Assembly: GCA_023436145.1 (NCBI GenBank)
Contig: JAEZKP010000013.1
Span: 1 to 13,325, forward strand
Direction of reading: 5' to 3'
Length of the DNA: 13,325 nucleotides
From: Fibrobacterota bacterium
GTDB lineage: Bacteria; Fibrobacterota; Chitinivibrionia; Chitinivibrionales; Chitinispirillaceae
A model generated the notes under the pieces. The model was not told where the DNA came from and ran no database searches. It saw only the letters and a list, made by a program, of their open reading frames with translations. Positions 6,791 through 13,047 of the stretch are shown here, in pieces (the stretch's first letter is position 1; the number at the start of each line of letters is the position of its first letter). Position numbers and translations under genes: made by a program.

Positions 6791-7975
6791 ATGAAGAAAA
6801 AAGATTATAACGATCTCTTTGTCCCCACATACAAACGGGACGGATCGCCTTTAACAGAAGGCAAAGATGTTTACCTGTACGATGCAGATGGTAATAAATA
6901 TCTGGATTTTAGTACTGGAATAGCTGTAAATGCTCTGGGACATGCTCACCCTGCGCTGATAAAAACACTGCGCGAACAGGGCAAAATGCTGCTCCATTCA
7001 TCCAATCTTTATTTTTCACTACCTCAGATTGATCTTGCAAAATCACTTCTGAAAAAAAGCTTTGGTGAGCGGGTATTTTTCTGCAATAGCGGAACTGAAG
7101 CCAATGAAGCAGCCATTAAGTTTTCCCGTAAATGGGCTAAAAGGATCAGCGCAGATAAATATCATGTGCTCTCATTTACCGGTGGATTCCACGGAAGAAC
7201 TTATGGAGCTCTCAGTGCTACGGCTCAGGAGAAATTTCATCATGGCTTCGAGCCTATTTTAGAGGGATTTCACTACGCCCCGTTCAATGACATCGAAAAT
7301 ACAAAGAAACTGCTTGATCAGAACTCATTTGCAGCCGTCATTGTCGAACCGGTTCAGGGTGAAGGTGGTATAATCCCAGCCACAAAAGAGTTTCTTCTCT
7401 TTCTGCGGGAATATACCGAAAAGAATTCCATAGCACTAATCTTTGATGAAATACAGTGCGGAATGGGGCGCACAGGATCACTTTGGGCTTATGAACAATT
7501 TAAAATAACTCCCGATATTATGACTCTTGCCAAACCAATTGGTGGAGGACTTCCTCTCGGGGTAGTCGTATGTAAAGAAAATATAGCCATGGCAATTTCC
7601 CCTGGAGATCATGGGACTACATTCGGAGGGAACCCGGTTTCCTGCGCCCTGGGTTCAACTGTACTGGATATAATCTCTAAAAAGCCATTTCTTAAAGAGG
7701 TCAAACAGAAAGGCGAGTATCTTAAAAAGAAACTTAATGAACTAAAAAAGAGATTTGATATTATTCAGGAAGTCCGGGGAATTGGCTTGCTAATCGGGAT
7801 TCAGCTTAATGAAGATCCTTTGCCGGTTATTAAACGATGCAAGATGCAGGGACTTCTGGTGGTAAAGGCGGGTCAGAACACCATCAGGATGCTGCCACCT
7901 TTGATTGTAAAGACAAAAGAGATCGACAAGGCAGTATCAATACTGGAAAAAGCTTTAAAGAGCCGAGATGAGTGA
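6791..7975 (+). CDS. argD: Acetylornithine aminotransferase
   Basis: ArgD is a PLP-dependent class III aminotransferase converting N-acetylglutamate semialdehyde to N-acetylornithine. In related enzymes it also acts in lysine synthesis. The 394-residue length is standard. Visible motifs are FCNSGTEANEAAIK (97-110, phosphate binding), GGFHGRTYGA (131-140), FDEIQCGMGRTG (218-229, with D219 contacting the PLP nitrogen) and LAKPIGGGLPLG, where K248 is the PLP lysine. Most ArgD proteins have LAKGLGGG; Pro-Ile here is a mild deviation. The ribosome binding site before the ATG is weak. The gene lies between argB and argG. The very similar GABA and succinylornithine transaminases are less likely, given the neighbours. 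Confidence 0.92.
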   Translation: MKKKDYNDLFVPTYKRDGSPLTEGKDVYLYDADGNKYLDFSTGIAVNALGHAHPALIKTLREQGKMLLHSSNLYFSLPQIDLAKSLLKKSFGERVFFCNSGTEANEAAIKFSRKWAKRISADKYHVLSFTGGFHGRTYGALSATAQEKFHHGFEPILEGFHYAPFNDIENTKKLLDQNSFAAVIVEPVQGEGGIIPATKEFLLFLREYTEKNSIALIFDEIQCGMGRTGSLWAYEQFKITPDIMTLAKPIGGGLPLGVVVCKENIAMAISPGDHGTTFGGNPVSCALGSTVLDIISKKPFLKEVKQKGEYLKKKLNELKKRFDIIQEVRGIGLLIGIQLNEDPLPVIKRCKMQGLLVVKAGQNTIRMLPPLIVKTKEIDKAVSILEKALKSRDE

Positions 7976-7983
7976 TGAAAATA

Positions 7984-8013
7984 GCTGCTTTTTAGGGATA
8001 GAAAAAAAGTAGC
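7984..8013 (+). other. Stem-loop between argD and argG
   Basis: GCTGCTTTTT (7984-7993) pairs with AAAAAGTAGC (8004-8013), giving a 10-bp stem with one G-U pair and a 10-nt loop. TGAT (7973-7976) and ATCA (8014-8017) can extend it, so the argD stop codon would be at its base. There is no U-tract after it, so it is not a typical terminator. It may affect message stability or the argD:argG expression ratio. Confidence 0.4.
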
Positions 8014-8063
8014 ATCAATCACACAGTTCTGGTTTATCTTAATATAAAACGTAAGGAAATGTT

Positions 8064-9269
8064 ATGGAAAAGGTTGTTTTACTGTACTCCGGTGGTCTTG
8101 ACACATCAATAATGATTAACTGGTTAAAAGAAAATTATCATTGTGAAGTAATCGCCATGTGCGCAGATCTTGGTCAGGAAGAGGAACTGAGCGGACTGGA
8201 GGAGAAAGCACTCAAAACCGGTGCATCCAAACTTTACATCGAACATCTCACAGAAGAATTTATAGTAGATTACATCTACCCCACTCTTAAAGCAGGCGCA
8301 ATCTATGAGGGCTCATATCTTCTGGGAACCTCTTTTGCCCGTCCGCTTATTGCAAAAAAAGCGGTAGAGATTGCACATAAAGAAGGTGCTACAGCGGTTG
8401 CGCATGGTGCCACCGGAAAGGGTAATGATCAGGTAAGATTTGAACTCACCGTTATGGCTCTGGACCCGAAACTCAAAATCATCTCTCCGTGGAAAGATCC
8501 ACTCTGGAATCTTCATTCACGAGAAGATTGCATCGCTTATGCCGAGAAACACAACATTCCTGTCACACAATCAAAAAAACGGATTTACTCTGAAGACAGG
8601 AACATCTGGCATATCAGTCATGAAGGTGGCGTTCTGGAAAGCCCTGCAGCTGACCCCCCGGATGATGTGTATACCTTGAGTTCGACAGTGGAAAATGCTC
8701 CGGATAAAGCCGAATATGTGGAGATAACTTTTGAAAAAGGTACTCCGGTAGCAGTAAACGGTAACAGACTTAAACCTGTGGAGCTTCTTAAGGAACTTAA
8801 TAGAATCGGTGCAGTGCATGCGGTTGGTCATGTGGATATGGTCGAGAACCGGCTTGTAGGAATTAAATCCAGAGGTGTATACGAAACTCCGGGTGGAACT
8901 CTTTTATACACTGCGCATCGGGAACTGGAGAGACTTGTACTGGACAAGGACACCAGCCACATGAAAGAAACACTGGCTATCCGATACGCGGAACTGGTTT
9001 ACAATGGTCAATGGTTCTGTACTTTACGTTCAGCTCTGGATGCATTTGTTAATGTAACGCAGCAGAATGTAACCGGCACAGTTCGCCTGAAATTATACAA
9101 GGGAAATGCTATTCCGGCAGGAACCAGAGCAGAAAAATCCCTGTACCTTGAAGATCTGGCGTCTTTTACCGACACAGCCCTGTATGATCAGAAGGATGCC
9201 ACCGGGTTTATTAAACTCTTTGGACTGCCCATGAAAGTGGCCGGACTTGTGGAAAGAAAGAAAGGCTGA
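8064..9269 (+). CDS. argG: Argininosuccinate synthase
   Basis: ArgG joins citrulline and aspartate using ATP, the penultimate step of arginine synthesis. The 401-residue product has the N-type ATP pyrophosphatase loop YSGGLDTS (residues 8-15), then GTSFARPLIAK, AHGATGKGNDQVRFE and SPWKDP in the expected order. The middle-domain segment SEDRNIWHISHEGG is also typical. An AAGGAAA precedes the ATG at a normal distance. argH, which would complete the pathway, is not in the window; argB, argD and argG here are a partial cluster. ispD follows after only 9 bp. Confidence 0.96.
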   Translation: MEKVVLLYSGGLDTSIMINWLKENYHCEVIAMCADLGQEEELSGLEEKALKTGASKLYIEHLTEEFIVDYIYPTLKAGAIYEGSYLLGTSFARPLIAKKAVEIAHKEGATAVAHGATGKGNDQVRFELTVMALDPKLKIISPWKDPLWNLHSREDCIAYAEKHNIPVTQSKKRIYSEDRNIWHISHEGGVLESPAADPPDDVYTLSSTVENAPDKAEYVEITFEKGTPVAVNGNRLKPVELLKELNRIGAVHAVGHVDMVENRLVGIKSRGVYETPGGTLLYTAHRELERLVLDKDTSHMKETLAIRYAELVYNGQWFCTLRSALDAFVNVTQQNVTGTVRLKLYKGNAIPAGTRAEKSLYLEDLASFTDTALYDQKDATGFIKLFGLPMKVAGLVERKKG

Positions 9270-9278
9270 TCATCTGAA

Positions 9279-9968
9279 ATGAGCAGTCTGGATGTAATAA
9301 TAGTTGCCGCCGGGTCAGGAACCCGGCTTGGCTTATCCACACCCAAAGCATTTGTCCCGCTTATGGGAAAGCCTCTTCTTTCCTACTCCCTTGAGACATT
9401 TCTCTCTCATCAGGCGATAAATTCAGTTATTCTGGTTGTTCCGGACTCTATGTATGAATCTGCAAACAGGGAGTTCTCTTCTATACGGGTGAAAGTTACA
9501 GTCGGAGGAGAGCACAGATGGCAATCCGTTTGTAAAGGTATAGATGCTTCTGATGCAGAGTGGGTGATGATTCATGATGCTGCGCGTCCGTTTGTCAATG
9601 CAATGGTGATCGATCGTATTCTGGACAGAATATCCCAGTATGATTGCATCATCACTGTTACCCCTGAAGTGGACACCATACGTATGTTTGCGGGTGATGA
9701 GGCAGGAGAAACAGTTGACAGAGATAAACTGGTGCGGGTTGGAACACCACAGATGTTTCGCAAAGAGGTACTCTGTCAGGGGCTGGCCATGGCTAAATCA
9801 ATGGAAAGCCCTCCCACCGACGAAGCGGTTCTGATGCAGCAAATGGGTGTAAAAGTGGGAATTGCCTGGGGGAATCCCAAAAATTTTAAAATTACTACAC
9901 TTTCTGATCTGGAGATAGCGGAGGCACTCATTGCAAGAAATCAACAGATGTCCCTGGGCGGGAAATGA
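9279..9968 (+). CDS. ispD: 2-C-methyl-D-erythritol 4-phosphate cytidylyltransferase
   Basis: IspD transfers CMP from CTP to methylerythritol 4-phosphate in the MEP route to isoprenoids. The 229-residue product shows the nucleotidyltransferase start IIVAAGSGTRLG with R16 and K23, spaced like R20/K27 of E. coli IspD. It also shows VGGEHRWQSV, MIHDAARPF, RVGTPQMF, PTDEAVLM and the C-terminal NPKNFKITT. It follows argG by 9 bp, so it is probably cotranscribed, an unusual pairing of arginine and isoprenoid genes. Its last 38 nt overlap the start of tag. The ribosome binding site is weak. The related ribitol-phosphate cytidylyltransferases (TarI) are an alternative, but no teichoic-acid context is seen. 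Confidence 0.92.
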   Translation: MSSLDVIIVAAGSGTRLGLSTPKAFVPLMGKPLLSYSLETFLSHQAINSVILVVPDSMYESANREFSSIRVKVTVGGEHRWQSVCKGIDASDAEWVMIHDAARPFVNAMVIDRILDRISQYDCIITVTPEVDTIRMFAGDEAGETVDRDKLVRVGTPQMFRKEVLCQGLAMAKSMESPPTDEAVLMQQMGVKVGIAWGNPKNFKITTLSDLEIAEALIARNQQMSLGGK

Positions 9969-10509
9969 TCCTGATTACTGCCATTACCATGATTTTGAGT
10001 GGGGAGTGGCTGTTCATGATGACCGTAAACTCTTCGAAATGCTCATTCTGGAAGGTTTCCAGGCTGGCCTCTCCTGGCTTACCATTTTAAAAAAACGTGA
10101 TAACTTCCGTAAAGCATTCGCTGATTGGAAAGTTGAAAAAATCGCTTCATTTGATTCTGATGATGTAAACAGGCTGCTTAATGATTCCGGAATTATCCGT
10201 AACCGCCGGAAAATAGAATCCACCATCAATAATGCGAAACGATTTATTGAAGTCCGCAAGGAGTTCGGTACTTTTGATAAATATATCTGGAAATTTACTA
10301 ACTATAAAATCTTATATCCGCAAACTCCGCCGGAAAATATTTCCGACCTCCCTACCCATACCCCGGAATCCGATGCTATGAGTAAAGATTTACAAAAACG
10401 TGGTTTTAACTTTGTGGGAACGGTTATCTGTTATTCGTTTATGCAGGCGGTAGGTATGGTCGATGATCATGTTAAGGGATGCTTTAAGTTCAGCCGGAAG
10501 CCAGGATGA
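9931..10509 (+). CDS. tag: DNA-3-methyladenine glycosylase I, TTG start inside ispD
   Basis: Tag removes 3-methyladenine from alkylated DNA, starting base excision repair. The 192-residue product aligns by eye with E. coli Tag along its whole length. The zinc ligands are C7 and H20 near the N-terminus, and H180 and C184 in DDHVKGC. The catalytic-loop glutamate is E41 in LEGFQAGLSW. KRGFNFVGTVICYSFMQA is also typical. The start is a TTG at 9931, supported by a strong GGAGG at 9920-9924 with 6-nt spacing. Starting there also keeps the essential N-terminal cysteine, which the first internal ATG would lose. The first 38 nt overlap the ispD end in another frame, suggesting translational coupling. 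Confidence 0.93.
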   Translation: MQEINRCPWAGNDPDYCHYHDFEWGVAVHDDRKLFEMLILEGFQAGLSWLTILKKRDNFRKAFADWKVEKIASFDSDDVNRLLNDSGIIRNRRKIESTINNAKRFIEVRKEFGTFDKYIWKFTNYKILYPQTPPENISDLPTHTPESDAMSKDLQKRGFNFVGTVICYSFMQAVGMVDDHVKGCFKFSRKPG

Positions 10510-10548
10510 ATTTTTGATAGATGAGTCGGTGACAGCAATGTTATAGTA

Positions 10549-10554
10549 TATAAT
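10549..10554 (+). promoter_or_regulatory. Possible -10 box for the lipoprotein gene
   Basis: TATAAT, a perfect -10 consensus, lies 84 bp before the start codon at 10639 in the spacer after tag. No good -35 hexamer is found at 16-18 bp, so a promoter here is only a candidate. It would give a leader of roughly 75-80 nt. Confidence 0.35.
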
Positions 10555-10638
10555 TGCCATGATTTATAGCTAAATGAGCGGTTTTCAAAGGGATCTGCGT
10601 CTATCCGGATGTATGATTCAGAAACAAGGGAGATCAAA

Positions 10639-11334
10639 ATGAAATTAACTACCCGTTTTTTATCGGCCATTTTACCGGCATCTCTTTTAGTGTTTACCAA
10701 CTGCGGACTTCTTGATGAACTGGTCCTTACTGAAGAACCCACACAAAAAAGAATGCAGGGAATCTGGATGGTTACCAAAGCCACTAACGAATTCGGTGAT
10801 GATATAATGGATAAGATCAACTTCCCTGCCACCGTTTTCCAACTTGGTAATGACAATTCACTCAGTTCAACCGCCGGGCCCATGGCCACCTACCTGGTTT
10901 ATGGTGCTAATAAATACGCCAGTGTGGCATCCAAAATCGACCAGGTGTTTGACTATACAAGATTGGATCCTGATGACGGCGAGTGGTTTATTGAGGACGG
11001 AGTAGTATATCGCTTTACCATGTATTTTAAACTGATTAGCCTCCCCGGGACTTCATCTCTTGAGAATTTGCTAAACTTATTAGGAGTCAATGTACCCCTT
11101 CTGCGCCAGGTCATCTATCACAAATTCATCGATGTAAAAGTTACCTTTGAATCGGATGATGTTATGACCTGGGAATTTGACAACCAAACAACCACTGACT
11201 ACTATACGGTAGACGGCCAGGGTAACAGGGTTCCTATAAGTTTTGTCACAGATAATTTTTCTCGTTCCAGATTTGTTCTAACCAAACAGGTTAAGAATCT
11301 TCAGGATGTGATAAAGGATGCTTCCAGGAATTAA
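10639..11334 (+). CDS. Putative lipoprotein of unknown function
   Basis: I choose the ATG at 10639, preceded by AAGGGAG at a good distance, over an in-frame ATG at 10609. It gives a 231-residue protein that opens with a signal peptide: KLTTR, a hydrophobic stretch (about 7-19), then FTNC with C22 as the probable lipidated cysteine. The lipobox is atypical because Asn sits just before Cys. The mature part begins with an acidic linker, then MQGIWMVTKATNEFGDDI, followed by alternating hydrophobic segments. A lipocalin-like beta-barrel that opens with a G-x-W turn is conceivable but not shown. It ends without a recognised domain. It sits between tag and the secretion-type genes, and I see no firm link to either. 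Probable location is the periplasmic face of a membrane. Confidence 0.6.
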   Translation: MKLTTRFLSAILPASLLVFTNCGLLDELVLTEEPTQKRMQGIWMVTKATNEFGDDIMDKINFPATVFQLGNDNSLSSTAGPMATYLVYGANKYASVASKIDQVFDYTRLDPDDGEWFIEDGVVYRFTMYFKLISLPGTSSLENLLNLLGVNVPLLRQVIYHKFIDVKVTFESDDVMTWEFDNQTTTDYYTVDGQGNRVPISFVTDNFSRSRFVLTKQVKNLQDVIKDASRN

Positions 11335-11344
11335 GTAGAACCGG

Positions 11345-11385
11345 GTAGCATCGTTTAGACCTTCTGCTACAGCACTGATTTTTTT
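11345..11385 (+). terminator. Possible weak terminator after the lipoprotein gene
   Basis: GTAGCA (11345-11350) and TGCTAC (11365-11370) form a 6-bp stem with a 14-nt loop. Seven T residues follow at 11379-11385, but 8 nt after the stem. That spacing is poor for a classical intrinsic terminator. Confidence 0.3.
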
Positions 11386-11436
11386 AAGCAGAATGCTTGA
11401 TTTATTCCCATGGTCAACTTGCCATAATGAATTGAT

Positions 11437-11487
11437 CTATTTATATTTTCATTGGTCGCTAACACCGATGTGTGAAAATATAAATAG
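11437..11487 (+). repeat. Large AT-rich inverted repeat (hairpin) upstream of the cysteine peptidase gene
   Basis: CTATTTATATTTTCA (11437-11451) is repeated as its exact reverse complement TGAAAATATAAATAG (11473-11487). The interior also folds: CATTGGT (11450-11456) pairs with ACCGATG (11464-11470) around a 7-nt loop. The whole can form a stem of about 20 bp with a 4-nt bulge. A further outer pair, CATGGT (11409-11414) and ACCATG (11491-11496), lies outside it. The hairpin ends 30 nt before the ATG of the peptidase gene, with the ribosome binding site between. It could be an operator, an RNA structure in the leader, or a small mobile repeat. Confidence 0.75.
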
Positions 11488-11517
11488 TTTACCATGCTGA
11501 AGCGAAGGGGATAAAAA

Positions 11518-12141
11518 ATGGCCTGGTTCTCACGATTTACCCGTTTTGGAGACATGCATTGGGTTTTCGGTCAGGAAAGCGCCATTTCCTGCGGTGTTGC
11601 ATGTGCTATCATGGCGGCATACAAAATTAACAAATTGCGGCCTGGTACCAGATCATCTTTTACCGAAAAAGAGATCCTGCAAAAAGCAACTACTCTTTTT
11701 GGCCCCAATCCGCTTGGTGGCGGCGGTTTAGGGAATAACCAGATGGTGATGCTTTTAAATCATCCGGACTTACATATGGGTGGATGGCAATATTCCAGAT
11801 ACCCACAGAACGATATTCCGGCAAAGATTTTACAAAAGGTGGGGACTTGCGGCGGTTTCGGACCAGTAATTAATGTAAAACCGATTATCGCTGGTATCGA
11901 TTGGACTGGTGGTGGAGGCCACTGGGTAGTTATAGATACAGTCCGGGAATTTAATGGACAAAAATATGCCACCATCTGTGATCCATGGGATGCAAATGTA
12001 CATGTAGTTCCATTGAATTTGAATACGACTTTTAACTACACCGGACAACGCACCTGTGGTGTAGATTTTGGAGGAACTCACTTTAAATACAAATCCCCAT
12101 CGAATGGTGGTATTTTTTTAGGTGATGTCCTAACAAGGTGA
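11518..12141 (+). CDS. Papain/C39-like cysteine peptidase, candidate secreted effector
   Basis: The 207-residue product has the order of catalytic residues of the papain-like fold as found in C39 and AvrRpt2-type peptidases. Q19 (oxyanion hole) and C25 are in GQESAISCGVACAIMA, H135 is in GGGGHWVVIDTV and D155 is in CDPWD. A glycine-rich loop (GGGGLGNN, 67-74) precedes the second half. There is no signal peptide, membrane segment, ABC-transporter or toxin-delivery domain, so it is a stand-alone catalytic domain. AGGGG lies 7 nt before the ATG. It is followed by a nuclease-like gene and a DUF6484-like gene, which suggests a T6SS-type effector or a processing protease for such a locus. The fold call is good. 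The role is inferred, and a housekeeping peptidase is not excluded. Confidence 0.75.
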   Translation: MAWFSRFTRFGDMHWVFGQESAISCGVACAIMAAYKINKLRPGTRSSFTEKEILQKATTLFGPNPLGGGGLGNNQMVMLLNHPDLHMGGWQYSRYPQNDIPAKILQKVGTCGGFGPVINVKPIIAGIDWTGGGGHWVVIDTVREFNGQKYATICDPWDANVHVVPLNLNTTFNYTGQRTCGVDFGGTHFKYKSPSNGGIFLGDVLTR

Positions 12142-12175
12142 AAGAAACAGTGACTCTTTAAGTTGCCTTTTTTTT
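12135..12175 (+). terminator. Possible terminator after the cysteine peptidase gene
   Basis: AAGG (12135-12138) pairs with CCTT, and an inner AAAGA pairs with TCTTT (12156-12160), giving an interrupted hairpin that contains the stop codon. Eight T residues (12168-12175) follow. The stem is imperfect, so strength is uncertain. Confidence 0.35.
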
Positions 12176-12281
12176 ACTTTTCTACTGCGGCTGAAACTGC
12201 AGTGAACTATTATAGAACGCAATAAAGAGTGACTATACCTGAATTGGTAATTTTTAAAGGCTTACAATTACTAATACCAAT
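12149..12281 (+). repeat. Intergenic segment with several nested inverted repeats
   Basis: No gene is seen between 12142 and 12417. AGTGACTCTTTA (12149-12160) faces TAAAGAGTGACT (12223-12234), matching at 11 of 12 positions. Inside lies ACTGC facing GCAGT around a 10-nt loop. Further on, ATTGGTA (12243-12249) faces TACCAAT (12275-12281) exactly. Together these could form a structured RNA or be decayed mobile-repeat ends. Confidence 0.4.
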
Positions 12282-12377
12282 ATTTTATTGCTTAAGCACC
12301 TGGATTTCCGATTAACAACTCAGATACTGTTATTTTCGGTTTGAAAAAGCATAAAATCAATATCAAAGCACATAATC

Positions 12378-12400
12378 ATGAGACAAGTTATCTGTCTCAT
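12378..12400. promoter_or_regulatory. Perfect dyad just upstream of the nuclease-like gene
   Basis: ATGAGACA (12378-12385) and TGTCTCAT (12393-12400) are exact reverse complements with a 7-bp centre. The dyad ends 17 nt before the ATG and 7 nt before the GGAG ribosome binding site. It has the size and symmetry of a dimeric repressor operator, and as RNA it would be a hairpin next to the ribosome binding site. Confidence 0.5.
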
Positions 12401-12417
12401 ATCACACGGAGTTAACT

Positions 12418-12972
12418 ATGATTCATAGAGAATATTTATTCGGTCTTGTCGCAAATGATTATGATATTCCAGGTATATTTGGAACTCCTGACACCCGTCA
12501 TCCTGGCACCTGGCGCATTCTTTGTTCTTATGATGATGGAAAGGCTCATAAACAAACTTTATTTTCCAGACTTTCAGCGCATGGACAGCATGAAGCGGCC
12601 AGGACATGGCAATTGCACCATGTAGTTGAACGCCAACACTACGCCGATATCGATTTTACCGGCGAATTACTCACCCTGTACCGATCTGCACTCCCATGCG
12701 TTCTGCTTCCTCAGGAGGAACATAGAGTGTATAATAGTCTCCTACATATCCAGGAAACATCTGATCTTTATCGTGATATAAGTTTGTCCAGTGATGTTAT
12801 TAAACGCTCTCAGACGACAGCCGCCGAAGCTAAAAACCGGGCTAATCATCCCCGATTGCGACAGCGTGCAGAAGAACTGAAAAGACTCTACCAGAATGCC
12901 TATACAGGTGATTCGGTTCTTACTACAGTCGCCATAAATGTAATAAATTCAGCGTTAAAAAAACTTACTTAG
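12418..12972 (+). CDS. Small protein with HNH/WHH-nuclease-like histidine pattern
   Basis: The start is supported by GGAG with a 6-nt spacer to the ATG. The 184-residue product has no signal peptide or membrane segment. Its centre reads WQLHHVVERQH (64-74) and then LPCVLLPQEEHRVYN (92-106). A double-His strand, a hydrophobic strand and a later H in a helix resemble the beta-beta-alpha metal finger of HNH/WHH nucleases found in polymorphic toxins. H67, H68 and H102 would be key; the usual Asn of the finger seems replaced (C94 nearby). The C-terminal third (about 135-163) is a basic helix. Its place between a stand-alone cysteine peptidase and a DUF6484-like gene fits a toxin or effector locus. 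I do not recognise a named family; the nuclease reading is a motif-level guess and no immunity gene is identified. Confidence 0.5.
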   Translation: MIHREYLFGLVANDYDIPGIFGTPDTRHPGTWRILCSYDDGKAHKQTLFSRLSAHGQHEAARTWQLHHVVERQHYADIDFTGELLTLYRSALPCVLLPQEEHRVYNSLLHIQETSDLYRDISLSSDVIKRSQTTAAEAKNRANHPRLRQRAEELKRLYQNAYTGDSVLTTVAINVINSALKKLT

Positions 12973-13010
12973 TGTATGTATCGTGCCTGTTTTAATATGT
13001 TACGATAATT

Positions 13011-13047
13011 ATATCTCATCATTTTATCAGAGCAAATCATATCTCAT
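13011..13047 (+). repeat. Short direct repeat ahead of the DUF6484-like gene
   Basis: ATATCTCAT occurs at 13011-13019 and again at 13039-13047, where it runs into the start codon. Upstream, TATCGT (12979-12984) faces ACGATA (13002-13007) as a 6-bp inverted repeat. Either could be a regulatory site or chance in AT-rich sequence. Confidence 0.25.
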
